The notes: generated by a model not told the origin, from the sequence alone. Shown: positions 1-8,747, counted from the first letter of the stretch. The stretch: 64,000 nucleotides of DNA from Streptomyces longwoodensis (GCF_001514125.1 NZ_KQ948550.1:496001-560000), one strand, 5' to 3'. Program-made: numbers and translations.

Positions 1-89
1 GCGATCTGTGCCATGAGGTCGTCGTGCTCGGCTTGGCACTGCTGGTATTCGGCCCAGTCGGCGTCGCTGAAGTGGGCGGGGCGGTTCAG
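1..89 (-). CDS. Partial hypothetical protein, CTG start
   Basis: Only the N-terminus is inside the window; the gene runs off the left edge. It reads MNRPAHFSDADWAEYQQC and onward with Streptomyces-like codon use. The frame is closed by a TAA at 117-119 and the only usable start between that stop and the coding stretch is CTG at 89, preceded by GAGGAG at the right distance for a ribosome site. It is the last visible gene of the leftward transfer operon. Function unknown. Confidence 0.5.
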   Translation of the reverse strand, partial: MNRPAHFSDADWAEYQQCQAEHDDLMAQI

Positions 90-232
90 GGGACTCCTCG
101 TGAGGGGCGGCCAGGGTTAACGGTGGAGACCGCTCGGTCTAGGCAGCGGTGGTGCCACGGTGCTCTCGCGATGGGAGTGCGCGGGGAAGCAGCGGTGGAA
201 GTCGAGGTGGCGGGTGGCTGACCCCTCGGCGG

Positions 233-775
233 TCAGCGCCGTGGCCCTGCGGGGCCGGGCTGCGGGCCGGGCGGGGCCGGGGGCGGTCCGGGCGCAGTGC
301 GGGTTTGCTTCAGGAGCGCGTCGAGGTCCGGGGCCGGGTCGTAGTGCGCGCGAAGGATCTTGAGATCCGCTTCGGTGGCCATGGCCAGTCCGGAGGCAAT
401 ACTGCTGGCGGCGCCGCGCAGTAGCCAGGGCGGTGACTCGGGTTCGGCTCCCCGGTTTTGGCCCCGCCACTTCGCCGTGGTGCCCAGGTGATCGATGACC
501 TCGCCGAGGAACGGGGCGACGGCGTCCAGCAGGGCATTGAGTACGGTGCTGAACTCGGCCGGCGTCTCGGCTGCGTCCAGAGCCGCGCGGTAGGGGCTCA
601 GGTCCGGGGCGGGGAAGGGCTCGTGCGGCAGGGGGTGCCGGGTCCGGAAGGCGGCGGCATCGCGATCGGCCCAGCGGTGCAGGTCGCCTCGGGTGGCGGA
701 GCGGGTGTGGTAGGCGTGGATCTGGTCGGAGGTGCGGCCGACGCTGTCGTAAAGCTCGAAGTCGGGGTTTTGCAG
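233..775 (-). CDS. Hypothetical protein of the transfer operon, CTG start
   Basis: A 180-residue reading frame with strong G/C third positions that is missed if only ATG/GTG/TTG starts are allowed. An in-frame TGA lies just upstream and CTG at 775, preceded by GGAG five bases away, is the only start candidate. The protein is acidic to neutral with a stretch LLDAVAPFLGEVIDHLG and a proline-rich tail (PGPPPAPPGPQPGPAGP). No domain is recognised. It lies downstream of the VirB4-like gene and the frameshifted gene and probably belongs to the same transcript. A role in conjugation is inferred from position only. Confidence 0.6.
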   Translation of the reverse strand: MQNPDFELYDSVGRTSDQIHAYHTRSATRGDLHRWADRDAAAFRTRHPLPHEPFPAPDLSPYRAALDAAETPAEFSTVLNALLDAVAPFLGEVIDHLGTTAKWRGQNRGAEPESPPWLLRGAASSIASGLAMATEADLKILRAHYDPAPDLDALLKQTRTAPGPPPAPPGPQPGPAGPRR

Positions 776-895
776 GGGTGCTCCAAGTCTCGTGTGTCAC
801 AGGTGCCGTCGGATGGGGGCTGTTGTACCTGACGGAACTGCATGGGAAGTGAGAATCCGTCAGTCGGAGTGAACTCGGCCCTGTCTGTAGGGCCG

Positions 896-1336
896 TCAGT
901 TCGGCGGCGGCGTGCTGGCGATGGGGTGGCTGCCTAGCAGAGAAGCGTTGGTCTTGAACTGGTTCCGTGGCTTCGATCTGCGCGTCCGTGACGGGCGCGA
1001 AGAAATGATGGTGGGAGCTGATCTGGTCCATGGCCTTGGCCAGGTAGTGGTGGGCGAGCCCCAGAGGCGCGGCACACTGGCGAATAGCCGTCGCGTGCAT
1101 GTCGCGGTCGCTGCCCTTGCCGTTGAAACTGGTGACCAGGTCATCGGCGATGCAGTTCAATTCCCAGGTGATCTGCGCGAGCGCCGCATCGATCGCGTCG
1201 CTGATGGCCTCGCCTGTCCTCCGGCGACGGACTGCGGAAGTTGGTCTGCGAACCTTTCGAGGCTCCGCGCCGCTGCCCGGAGGTAGCCGGGGTTGGTTCT
1301 ACGGATGTCATGGGGGTAGGTGGAGGTGTCGTACAT
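896..1336 (-). pseudogene. Hypothetical gene with two compensating frameshifts
   Basis: The reading starts at ATG 1336 as MYDTSTYPHDIRRTNPGYL and gives good coding sequence to about 1215, where coding continues one frame back (ISDAIDAALAQITWELNC...) to about 965, then returns to the first frame (NQFKTNASLLGSHPIAS) and stops at 896. The first frame on its own stops at TGA near 1158. Joined, the product is about 146 residues, alpha-helical, without a recognised domain. One base seems missing near 1213 and one extra near 965, so net length is kept. This may be a decayed gene or two sequencing errors. Confidence 0.55.
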
Positions 1337-1399
1337 CCCTGTCCTGTATGTATCCCTGAGCCGGTCGGGATCGGCCTATTTGCGCGAAATGTCATGTTT

Positions 1400-2914
1400 T
1401 CAATGCATCCGGGCGTCGGTGTCGAAGAGCGCCAGCTCGTACGCGTGCAGGAGGTGCTGCACGATGAAAGATCGTCCGGCGACTTTCCACAGGCCACGCC
1501 CTCGGTTGAGGTGGGCGATGGCGTCCATTTCGACGGAGGTCAGGCCGAGCAAAGAGGCCGCGGCGTGGAGTTGGTCGGTCTCCTGGCGGTAGATGATGCG
1601 GGTGGAGCAGTCGGCGAGGAGTCCTTCGGCCAGGGCCCGACCCTGTGATCCGGCGTCGCCGGCGGTGAGCAGGTCAGACAGCCGGTGGATCACCATGAGG
1701 TTGGCGATGCCGAGGCCGCGGCTGAGCTTCCACTGAGCCTGCATGCGCTGGAGCAGTCCGACGTGTCGCATCAGGCGCCATGCCTCGTCGTACACGATCC
1801 AGCGACGGCCGCCGTTGGGGTCGGAGAGGGCGGACTCCATCCAGGCGGAGGCGCAGGTCATCGCCAGGACGAGGGCGGTGTCGTCGCCGGAGCCGCCGAG
1901 GCGGGACAGGTCGATGGTGAGCATCGGCGCGTTCGGATCGAAGGCGACGGTGGAAGGGGCGTCGAACATGCCGGCCAGGTCGCCGTGGACGAGGCGCCGC
2001 ATGGCGTGGGCGAGGTCGCGTGCTGCGTCGCCGAGTTGGCCCGACATCATCCCGGCGGCTTCGTCGAGTGCGCTGGGGTTGTTGAGCGTGGCGGCGACGT
2101 CGCCGAGGAGCGGGGTGCGGTGCGTGTCGGCGGCGCGGGTGACGACGACGTCGAGGGCGATGTCCAGGGCGGTGTGTTCCATGGGCATCAGGTCCCGCCC
2201 CAGGACGGTCCGGGCCAGGGAGCCGAGCAGGAGTAGGCGTCGTTTGCGTATCTCGCCGACCCAGTCGGCCTCGGAGACGCTCTCCGGGCGTGGGGCCGCG
2301 TCCAGAGGGTTCAGCCGTCCCGGCAGTCCCGGACCGAGGGCGACGGACCGGCCGCCGAGAGCTTCCGCCACCGGCGTCCACTCGCCTTTCGGGTCACACG
2401 GCACGTAGACGCGGTATCCGAAGGCCACCGAACGAAGGGCGAACGACTTGGCCAAGGCGCTCTTGCCCTGGCCGATGACCCCGGCGAGCAGGAGGTTCGG
2501 GTTGGTGAACCCCTCGATCTTGCCGTACAGCGCGAACGGATCGAAGACGAAGCTCGCCTCGGCGTGAACGTCGCGGCCGATGTAGATGCCCTCGGCGCCG
2601 AGGCCGCCTTCGGCCAGGAACGGATACGCGCCTGCGGCCACGGCCGTCGTCATGCGGTGGGCGGGCAGCTTCAGCCGGTTCCCCCGCGCGGAGGCGGGAC
2701 CGGGACGTCCACTCAGGGGGTGGAGCGCGGCGGGCATCTGGTGCACGGCTGACGTGGTCTCGCTCTGGTGCGCGCTGGCTTCGACGCGGGCTTTGGCGGT
2801 GGCCTCGGCGAGCTGTCGACGGGCAGCCTTGCGGCTGGCACGGTCGGTGCCGTGGGGGGTGAACAGGGGGCTGGCGGAGGCGCGGCGGGCGCGACGGGCG
2901 GGCCGGTGGCTCAT
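1400..2914 (-). CDS. VirB4/TraC-type conjugal transfer ATPase
   Basis: A 504-residue P-loop ATPase expected to power assembly of a type IV secretion-like transfer channel at the membrane. A basic N-terminal region (about 1-60) precedes the ATPase core. Walker A is AGVIGQGKS (144-152), Walker B is WIVYDEAW (about 372-379), and NLMVIHRLSDL, CSTRIIYRQ and a C-terminal GRGLWKVAGRSFIVQ fit the VirB4/TraC/HerA layout. It is shorter than full VirB4, as in actinobacterial systems where the N-terminal part is a separate protein (here perhaps the SCO6880-like gene upstream). ATG at 2914 has GAGGG six bases upstream. No separate VirD4-type coupling protein is visible in the window, so it may lie to the left. 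Confidence 0.85.
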   Translation of the reverse strand: MSHRPARRARRASASPLFTPHGTDRASRKAARRQLAEATAKARVEASAHQSETTSAVHQMPAALHPLSGRPGPASARGNRLKLPAHRMTTAVAAGAYPFLAEGGLGAEGIYIGRDVHAEASFVFDPFALYGKIEGFTNPNLLLAGVIGQGKSALAKSFALRSVAFGYRVYVPCDPKGEWTPVAEALGGRSVALGPGLPGRLNPLDAAPRPESVSEADWVGEIRKRRLLLLGSLARTVLGRDLMPMEHTALDIALDVVVTRAADTHRTPLLGDVAATLNNPSALDEAAGMMSGQLGDAARDLAHAMRRLVHGDLAGMFDAPSTVAFDPNAPMLTIDLSRLGGSGDDTALVLAMTCASAWMESALSDPNGGRRWIVYDEAWRLMRHVGLLQRMQAQWKLSRGLGIANLMVIHRLSDLLTAGDAGSQGRALAEGLLADCSTRIIYRQETDQLHAAASLLGLTSVEMDAIAHLNRGRGLWKVAGRSFIVQHLLHAYELALFDTDARMH

Positions 2915-2942
2915 CTAGGACCCTCGATTCTGCGGGTGGTGC

Positions 2943-3404
2943 TCATCGCACGCAGGCCGTGGTGTGCGGGCGAAGGTCGGTGGGGGTGGTCTTGCGGCGG
3001 ATGACGTGTCCGGCAGCGAGGTGACGCTGGCAGATCGTCAGTACGGGCGGCCCCTCGGGTAGCTGCTCTGGATGGCACGCGCTCGCCTCGGCGTCTGCCA
3101 CGGCGGTGCTGGGCAGCAGGTGGAAGGCGGTGTGGACCTCGCTGGTGGCCTGCCAGAGGCGGGTGTGCGCGCTGGCCAGGTGGCGGCCGGCGGCGGGGTG
3201 TGGCGGACGGGTGGTTTCGGCGAGGCGGTCCAGGAGCTGGTGCAGGGCGGTGAGGTGTGCGTGGAGCACGTCAAGGTGCAGGCGGTCCGCCGGCCGGGGC
3301 GGGGTCGCGTCCAACGAGGCAAGGGCCCGGGTGTGGTGGCGGACTCCGGCGCTAGCGGCGCGGAGGTAGGGGTGCGCGTCGTCCGGAGGTGTGCGGGAGG
3401 TCAA
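2943..3404 (-). CDS. Small hypothetical protein (DUF6238-like)
   Basis: A 153-residue, histidine- and arginine-rich protein beginning MTSRTPPDDAHPYLRAASAG from a TTG start preceded by AGGAAGGACC. It has a helical stretch LHLDVLHAHLTALHQLLDRLAET and a C-terminal segment with CQRHLAAGHVIRR. I associate this pattern with the actinobacterial DUF6238 family found beside transfer genes, but this is from memory and not checked. It sits 28 bases upstream of the VirB4-like gene within the leftward operon. Function unknown. Confidence 0.6.
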   Translation of the reverse strand: MTSRTPPDDAHPYLRAASAGVRHHTRALASLDATPPRPADRLHLDVLHAHLTALHQLLDRLAETTRPPHPAAGRHLASAHTRLWQATSEVHTAFHLLPSTAVADAEASACHPEQLPEGPPVLTICQRHLAAGHVIRRKTTPTDLRPHTTACVR

Positions 3405-3503
3405 AGGTGGTGGTCCTTCCTGCCGGGAGGCAGGGGCGGCGACGGGTGGTCCGTCGCGGGCGATCGAAGAGCAGCGGGCCAGGGTGCCGGCGGCGGGACG
3501 GGC

Positions 3504-4976
3504 TCACAGGGCGGTCCGTGCGAGCGGGAGCGCGGTGAGGGTGAAGGCGTCCGGCTGCTGGTAGTTGAGCCGTCGGAGATCGACGCCCGAGGTGACGGCG
3601 TGGGTCTCGATCTGTGCGCAGGCGGCGTCCAGCAGCGCGTCGGTCTCGGCGGTGACGGTGACCAGGCCGGTCAGCGCCACGTCGGCATGCCCGGCGATGA
3701 GCTGGCGCTCACGCTGCTTGACGTCGGCGTACTCGACGGAGTCTTCCTCGCTGTCGACCTGCCCCCGGCGGGCCCTCTCGTTGGCGTCGGCGATGATCGC
3801 CGCCTTCTTCCGCTGGACATCCCGCAGCGCGGACTCGAGCCCCTGCGGCACGTATATAAGGGAGAGGCTGCGACGCACGCCGGCCGTGAACATGATCCCG
3901 TGCAGGAACCCGGCTCCCATTTCGGTGCGCGGCCAGTTCTCCACCCAGTACGTCGCGTGCCGCGCGCTGTCGGTGGCGAGGCGGTCGTACTCCTCGAACT
4001 GGACGACGGGCCCGGCGGCGGCAGGGTCGGCCTCGGCGCGGCCGGTCTCGGACCACTGCTGGAGTGCACCGAGCGCTTTCGGGTCGTAGGCGGTGCGGAT
4101 GACGGCGGCGATCTCCCGCGAGGTCAGCCATCCGGTGACCTGAAGTCCGGCGTTGCGGGCGGCCTGGGCGATGGACGCGGTGGTCTGCTCCATGACGGTG
4201 AACGCCCCGGGCAGCCCGCCGCCGGCCTGGCTGATCAGGCGCCGGGCGGCCTTGAGGTCGAGAGAGATGGCGAGGTAGGTCTCGTGCGGTGCGGCGGCGG
4301 GGCCTGCCGAGGCGACCAGTTCGGAGTAGATCTGTCCGGCGACGGGGGCCTGGGGCTGTCCGTTGTGGGTCCAGTGGCGGGTGAGGGTGTCGCCGCTGTC
4401 GGGGACGGTGCGCTCCAGCACCTGGACGGTAGCGATGTGCCCGGTGCGGGCGATGCCCGCCAGCGCACGTCCCCAGCTGCTCACGTTGTGGTTCTGCGTG
4501 GCGGGGTCGAGGAGGGCGAAGGCGCGGCTGCTGACGCGGGCGACGGCGGTCAGCGTCTGGTGATGAGGGTCGTGGACAGCCGCAGCCTGGTTCGCGGAGT
4601 CGCCGGGGGTAACGACCTTGAGGGAGGCGGTGGTGCCGGGCAGGTGGAGGATGCCGTCCTGCCGGGGTCGGGTGACGGGCCGGGCGAGCCAAAGGGTCTG
4701 GCCGGTGCGGCGGCGGTGTGCGTAGCGGGCGACGATCGGCGCCCAGTCGATCAGGGAGCGGCCGTGTCGGCGGATCGCCACGAGCGCACCGGCTGCCGCC
4801 CACAGCGGCGCCAGGGCAACGGCGCCGAGCAGTCCGGTGGAGATCACCGTCATCAGCAGCAGCGCCAACGTGCACGAAACGAGGACGAGTTGGGGAAGGG
4901 AAAGGCCGAGGAGGATGCCGCGGCGGGACCGGTGCGGGAACTTCACCGTGACCGGGGCGACGGAGAAATCAGTCAA
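3504..4976 (-). CDS. SCO6880-like type IV secretion component (PrgI-like N-terminus)
   Basis: About 490 residues from TTG 4976 (MTDFSVAPVTVKFPHRSRRG), with AGGACC upstream. Two hydrophobic segments near residues 20-55 (LSLPQLVLVSCTLALLLM, GLLGAVALAPLWAAAGALVA) resemble the PrgI/VirB3-like membrane domain; the long soluble part contains LAISLDLKAARR, TVMEQTTASIAQAARNAGLQ and VENWPRTEMGAGFL. It matches my memory of the SCO6880 family that always travels with SCO6881-like proteins and a VirB4-like ATPase in actinobacterial transfer loci. It probably replaces the N-terminal half of VirB4 plus VirB3. Located at the inner membrane of the transfer channel by inference. Confidence 0.8.
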   Translation of the reverse strand: MTDFSVAPVTVKFPHRSRRGILLGLSLPQLVLVSCTLALLLMTVISTGLLGAVALAPLWAAAGALVAIRRHGRSLIDWAPIVARYAHRRRTGQTLWLARPVTRPRQDGILHLPGTTASLKVVTPGDSANQAAAVHDPHHQTLTAVARVSSRAFALLDPATQNHNVSSWGRALAGIARTGHIATVQVLERTVPDSGDTLTRHWTHNGQPQAPVAGQIYSELVASAGPAAAPHETYLAISLDLKAARRLISQAGGGLPGAFTVMEQTTASIAQAARNAGLQVTGWLTSREIAAVIRTAYDPKALGALQQWSETGRAEADPAAAGPVVQFEEYDRLATDSARHATYWVENWPRTEMGAGFLHGIMFTAGVRRSLSLIYVPQGLESALRDVQRKKAAIIADANERARRGQVDSEEDSVEYADVKQRERQLIAGHADVALTGLVTVTAETDALLDAACAQIETHAVTSGVDLRRLNYQQPDAFTLTALPLARTAL

Positions 4977-5004
4977 GGGGCGGGTCCTGGAGGCGCGGGT
5001 GGAA

Positions 5005-5042
5005 CCCGGGGGCGGGAGGTGGCGTGCACTCCCGCCCCCGGG
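5005..5042. terminator. Perfect 14-bp-arm hairpin inside the transfer operon
   Basis: The arms CCCGGGGGCGGGAG (5005-5018) and its exact complement (5029-5042) enclose a 10-base loop between the SCO6881-like stop and the SCO6880-like start. There is no T-run, so it may attenuate transcription or protect the upstream mRNA end rather than terminate fully. It would split expression of the channel genes on either side. Confidence 0.6.
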
Positions 5043-5056
5043 AGTCGGGCAGGGGA

Positions 5057-6436
5057 TCAGAGACCCGTCGGAGGCGGCGGTGGTCCGCTCGCCCCGCTTG
5101 ACGCGGCGTTCTGTGAACCGGAGGACGGTGGTGCGCCCTGCGGCGGCGGGGTCGTGGTCGGCGCCGTGGACTGCCATCCGCCGCCCTGGCCGGACGCGGC
5201 GTTCGCTCCGGCTCCGCCAGGCCCCGGGCTGCCTCCCACCTGGCCGCTGGTGTTGTCGGACATGCTCGTCGGCGCGGCCTGGACGGCCTTCTCCAGACCG
5301 GACTTGACGGCATCGCCACCGGGCGAGCTGCCCGTTCCGCCGCTTTGCGAACCTTCCTTGCCCTCTCCGCTTCCGCCTGTCGGGGTGGCGGCAATGTCGC
5401 CGGGGAAGCCGCCTCCGCCAGCGGCGTCGGGGCCCTGCGGTGCGGCGCCTGCTCCGGCGGCAGCGCCACCGGTTCCGGCGGTGGCCGCGGCTGCTGCGGC
5501 CTTGCGGGCCGCCTTCTCGGCGTGGGCCTTGGCGATCTGGGCTCCGGCTCCGCCAGCGCGATGGATGGACTCGCCGTCGGTGCCGTCGGCCGCCCAGTGG
5601 ACGAACTTGAAGACGGCGTACGGGCACAGCAGGACCAAAATCATGATCACGATGCCGGACATGACATCGGCGAGGGCCGCGACGCCGTCCTTCGCCTCCG
5701 TCTTGCCCATGGCGGTGATGCCGAGCACGAAGATCACGGTCATCAGCAGCTTGGAGACCACGAGGGTGGCGGTGGCCTCGATCCAGCCCTTGCGCCAGCG
5801 CCGCGCGACCTCCCAGCCGCCGCCGGCGGACGCGAAGACGGCCAGCGTGACCATGACCAGGATGCCGACCTTGCGGACCATCATCACGCACCAGTACAGG
5901 AAGGCGCCGATGGCGGCACCGAGGCCGACGACGACCGGGACGAGCCAGCCCAGCCCGGCTAGGGACCCGATTTGGCTGACCTTCACGATGCGGCGCACGG
6001 CCGACTCGATGTTCAGGTGCGCGGTCTTGAACAAGCCGTCGGAGACGGCGTCGACTACCTCGACGGCGACCGTGGTCAAGGCGAGAGCACAGAAGGCGAA
6101 CAGGACGCCGCTCATGGTGCCGGTGAACGCCTGTGTCAGGGCTTGTCCGTCGCGCCGGACGGCGGCCCGGACCAGCTGCGCGCAGAACGTGGCGACCAGC
6201 AGGACCAGGCCCAGTGGCAGCAGCATCTCGTAGTTGTCGACGAACCACGATGCGTTGAGGTCCACCTTCGTGGTGGTGTCGACTGCCTCGGCGGCCAAAT
6301 CGGCAGCGGCGGATGCCAGTTCACCGGCAGACTTTGCCATCCAGTCGCCGATGGCTTTGCCGGGGTCCGAGGCGAAATCCACCGCGTCTCCGACGGCGCA
6401 CAGCTTGTCTGCCAGGGGGTAATCACAGAAACCCAC
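5057..6436 (-). CDS. SCO6881-like VirB6/TrbL-type membrane protein
   Basis: 459 residues. After an N-terminal stretch with two cysteines (GFCDYPLADKLCAVGD) come several strongly hydrophobic segments: LLPLGLVLLVATFCAQ, GVLFAFCALALTTVAVEVV, LGWLVPVVVGLGAAIGAFLYW, VGILVMVTLAVFASAGGG, LLMTVIFVLGITA and GIVIMILVLLCPYAVFKFV. The last 150 residues are low-complexity, rich in Gly, Pro, Ala and Ser, and probably disordered. This layout fits the polytopic VirB6/TrbL-type component of actinobacterial type IV secretion-like systems (SCO6881 family). It lies between the SCO6880-like gene and the VirB8-like gene, as in related loci. Confidence 0.8.
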   Translation of the reverse strand: MGFCDYPLADKLCAVGDAVDFASDPGKAIGDWMAKSAGELASAAADLAAEAVDTTTKVDLNASWFVDNYEMLLPLGLVLLVATFCAQLVRAAVRRDGQALTQAFTGTMSGVLFAFCALALTTVAVEVVDAVSDGLFKTAHLNIESAVRRIVKVSQIGSLAGLGWLVPVVVGLGAAIGAFLYWCVMMVRKVGILVMVTLAVFASAGGGWEVARRWRKGWIEATATLVVSKLLMTVIFVLGITAMGKTEAKDGVAALADVMSGIVIMILVLLCPYAVFKFVHWAADGTDGESIHRAGGAGAQIAKAHAEKAARKAAAAAATAGTGGAAAGAGAAPQGPDAAGGGGFPGDIAATPTGGSGEGKEGSQSGGTGSSPGGDAVKSGLEKAVQAAPTSMSDNTSGQVGGSPGPGGAGANAASGQGGGWQSTAPTTTPPPQGAPPSSGSQNAASSGASGPPPPPTGL

Positions 6437-6473
6437 GAGAGAGTTGCCCCTCCTTTCTTGAATCAGGCGCGGG

Positions 6474-7166
6474 TCACTGCGTGACGCTCGGAGCGATTGC
6501 GGCCAGGGAGCAGTCGTGGCCGGGGCGGCACTGAATGGCGAGAGTCACGGCCCGTTCCTCGGCCCCGCCGCCACCCCTCTTCCAGGCGATCTGCTGCTTG
6601 CCATTGACGGTGACGACGTAGATGTACGCCTCGGTGATCGCGGACGGGTCGTCGGCCAACGCCCGCTTGAACGCGCCGGGGTAGTGGCCCTCGGTGACGC
6701 TGGCGGTGGCGTGCTGGTCCTGGTCGGCCATCCGCGACCACAGCAGCGGATCGGGAACCTGGCCGGAGACGGACGCCCAGTCGGCGTACTTGGTCTCGGT
6801 GGTCATCCAGGCGCGCATGCCAGCGAGTTGCTGGTCGCGGCTGGTGTCGCGGGTGTCGTAGGACCACAGCATCTGCGTGGCTGCCTTGGCGTAGGCGACC
6901 GGATCGGCGATCTGCGGAGGCTTGGGCATGGAACCGGATCCGGAGGAAGGCTTCGGTGCGGCTTCGGAGGCGGTCGGGCTGCCGGTCGGGGCGGGCGCAG
7001 TGGCGGCCGGGGTCTGGTGGCCGTTCCTGCCGGCGGACAGCAGGGCGACGATCCCGGCGATGGCGAGCAGGGCGGCGACGACGCAGGTGACGATCGCGAT
7101 GCGCCGGTTGGCCGACCAGCCCGCGCCGTACGAGGACAGCGAGAAGGCGGGGAATCGATTCCGCAT
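6474..7166 (-). CDS. VirB8-like single-pass transfer protein
   Basis: 230 residues from ATG 7166, whose A overlaps the TAA stop of the upstream gene (TAATG), so translation is probably coupled. A short basic N-terminus precedes one membrane segment (RIAIVTCVVAALLAIAGIVALL), a Ser/Thr/Pro linker, and a soluble C-terminal domain of about 130 residues ending CRPGHDCSLAAIAPSV. One membrane pass plus a compact extracytoplasmic domain is the topology of VirB8/NTF2-like conjugal proteins; the fold is inferred from topology and neighbours, not from a diagnostic motif. The two terminal cysteines may form a disulfide. Confidence 0.65.
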   Translation of the reverse strand: MRNRFPAFSLSSYGAGWSANRRIAIVTCVVAALLAIAGIVALLSAGRNGHQTPAATAPAPTGSPTASEAAPKPSSGSGSMPKPPQIADPVAYAKAATQMLWSYDTRDTSRDQQLAGMRAWMTTETKYADWASVSGQVPDPLLWSRMADQDQHATASVTEGHYPGAFKRALADDPSAITEAYIYVVTVNGKQQIAWKRGGGGAEERAVTLAIQCRPGHDCSLAAIAPSVTQ

Positions 7167-7480
7167 TAGTGGACCTGCGCCCCCAGGCCGGAGAAGAAGG
7201 CCACGATTCCGTTCGCGGCGCCCAGACCGAGGGCGGCGCCGGCGGCTACGACCGCGCCCTTCTTGCCGTTGGCTTCGGCCTGGTGACCACCGGTGTGGTG
7301 GCCCCAGGCCCATACGCCGAGCGAGACGGCGAGGGCGCCGACGACGGCGATGATGCCGAACATGTTGATCGAGTTGACGACGTTCTTCAGCACGCTCAGG
7401 CCGGGCAGACCACCGCCCTTGGGTGAGATTCCTGGGTCGTAGGCGAGCTGGATGACGCGGTCGGCGAGAGGAACGGACAT
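7166..7480 (-). CDS. DUF6112-like small membrane protein (pilin-like)
   Basis: 104 residues with a short N-terminal stretch, then hydrophobic segments INMFGIIAVVGALAVSLGVW and KKGAVVAAGAALGLGAANGI separated by a loop rich in Gly, His and Lys. Size and two-segment topology resemble VirB2/TrbC-type pilins, and DUF6112 proteins occupy this position in actinobacterial transfer operons (recalled, not searched). Its stop overlaps the start of the VirB8-like gene. Likely a channel or pilus subunit in the membrane. Confidence 0.7.
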   Translation of the reverse strand: MSVPLADRVIQLAYDPGISPKGGGLPGLSVLKNVVNSINMFGIIAVVGALAVSLGVWAWGHHTGGHQAEANGKKGAVVAAGAALGLGAANGIVAFFSGLGAQVH

Positions 7481-7616
7481 AGGTGTGGCGGGGCTCCTTG
7501 CATACGCGGGTCAGGCGAGGACCGGCGGGAAGGGGAAAGCGGAGAGGGGAGGTGCGCCTGGGGCGCGGAAGTGGCCGCGACGGCGGCCCCACCCGGGGCG
7601 GTGCCGGGCGGCGGCC

Positions 7617-8747
7617 TCAGAGGACGCGGCGGGCGGCGAGGATCGTCCAGTCCTTGATCGGAGTGATCCGGACCGGCTTGGTGGTGCGGGGCGCCTCGAT
7701 CACGAGGCCCTCGCCCATGTACATGCCGACGTGCTCGGGCCGGGCGGCGGTGCCGCGGCTGAAGATCAGGTCACCGGGCTTGAGTTGGGCGGGCGATACG
7801 GCCTTGCCCTCGTTGACCTGCGTGTACGTGGTGCGGGTGAGTGTCACGCCGGCGTGGGCGTACGCCTGCTGCATCAGGGAGGAACAGTCGCAGCGGCCCA
7901 TGGGGTCGGGGCCGTGCGCGTTGGTGCAGGAGCCGCCCCACTGGTAGAGCGTGCCGAGTTGCTGCATCGCCCAGGTGATGGCCTTGCGCGCCCGCGGATC
8001 AGCGTCCTTGGGGATCTTGTAACCCTTGGGGACGCTCCCCTCGGGGATCCGGCCGAAGCCGGAACCGTCCTGGCCCGGAGCACAGCCGGTGGTGCCGGGC
8101 GACGCCTGCTTGCCCTGGTCCGCGTCCTTGCCGTCCTTGTCGTTGCCACCCGGGAAGGTCTTGGCGATGGCCTCTTGCAACGCAGTGGCCAGGTTTTCCC
8201 ACTGGGCGTACGCGTCCGGCAGCCCGGACTTCTGCACGGCTTGGGCAGCCTGGGTTACGGTCATCTGCTGCCAGCCGTCGACCTTGAGCAAGTGCTTGTA
8301 GAACTGCTCGGAGGCGTAGACCGGATCGCGGATCTGCTGGGCGCTGCCCCAGCCCTGGGAAGGGCGCTGCTGGAACAAGCCGAGCGAGTCGCGGTCCCCG
8401 TAGTTCAGGTTGCGCAGCCGGCTCTCCTGCATCGCCGTGGCGAGCGCGATGATCTGTCCCTTCTTGGGGACGTCGAGCGAGAGACCGGCGGCCACGATCG
8501 TCTGCGCGTTGGGAACTTGCTCGGCGGGCAGGTCCAGGCCCTCGACGTGGACGTCTTTGGCGGCCGCGCCGTCGAGGATCTTGGTGACCTGTTCGGCGAC
8601 CTTGCCGGTGTCGATGTCGGTCGAGCAACTGCTGAAGGAGCCGCTGCTCTGCACGGCGTCGGCTGAGGAGGCCAGCATCATGCCGGTGCCGGCGATCAGG
8701 ATCGGGGAGAGGAAGACGACGCCGATGCCGGCGGCGAGCCCCTTCAA
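7617..8747 (-). CDS. Bifunctional lytic transglycosylase-NlpC/P60 endopeptidase
   Basis: 376 residues from TTG 8747. An N-terminal membrane anchor or signal (GIGVVFLSPILIAGTGMMLA) is followed by a transglycosylase-like domain with ATAMQESRLRNLNYGDRDSL, where E108 is the likely catalytic acid, then GLFQQRPSQGWG. After a Lys/Asp/Gly linker comes an NlpC/P60 domain with catalytic Cys288 in GRCDCSSLMQQAY and His339 in EHVGMYMG. Together they would cut peptidoglycan glycan and peptide bonds to let the transfer channel cross the wall, like VirB1-type proteins. It is the first large gene of the leftward operon; its start overlaps the stop of a 20-codon ORF. Confidence 0.85.
   Translation of the reverse strand: MKGLAAGIGVVFLSPILIAGTGMMLASSADAVQSSGSFSSCSTDIDTGKVAEQVTKILDGAAAKDVHVEGLDLPAEQVPNAQTIVAAGLSLDVPKKGQIIALATAMQESRLRNLNYGDRDSLGLFQQRPSQGWGSAQQIRDPVYASEQFYKHLLKVDGWQQMTVTQAAQAVQKSGLPDAYAQWENLATALQEAIAKTFPGGNDKDGKDADQGKQASPGTTGCAPGQDGSGFGRIPEGSVPKGYKIPKDADPRARKAITWAMQQLGTLYQWGGSCTNAHGPDPMGRCDCSSLMQQAYAHAGVTLTRTTYTQVNEGKAVSPAQLKPGDLIFSRGTAARPEHVGMYMGEGLVIEAPRTTKPVRITPIKDWTILAARRVL

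Noticed and set aside
117..1160. Long minus-strand frame of 347 codons
   Set aside because: Only its first part (about 965-1210) has normal coding features; the rest is an Arg/Pro-rich shadow of the 233-775 gene in another frame.
3072..6233. 1053-codon plus-strand frame
   Set aside because: It is the antisense of the SCO6880-like and SCO6881-like genes; long open frames opposite high-GC genes are common.
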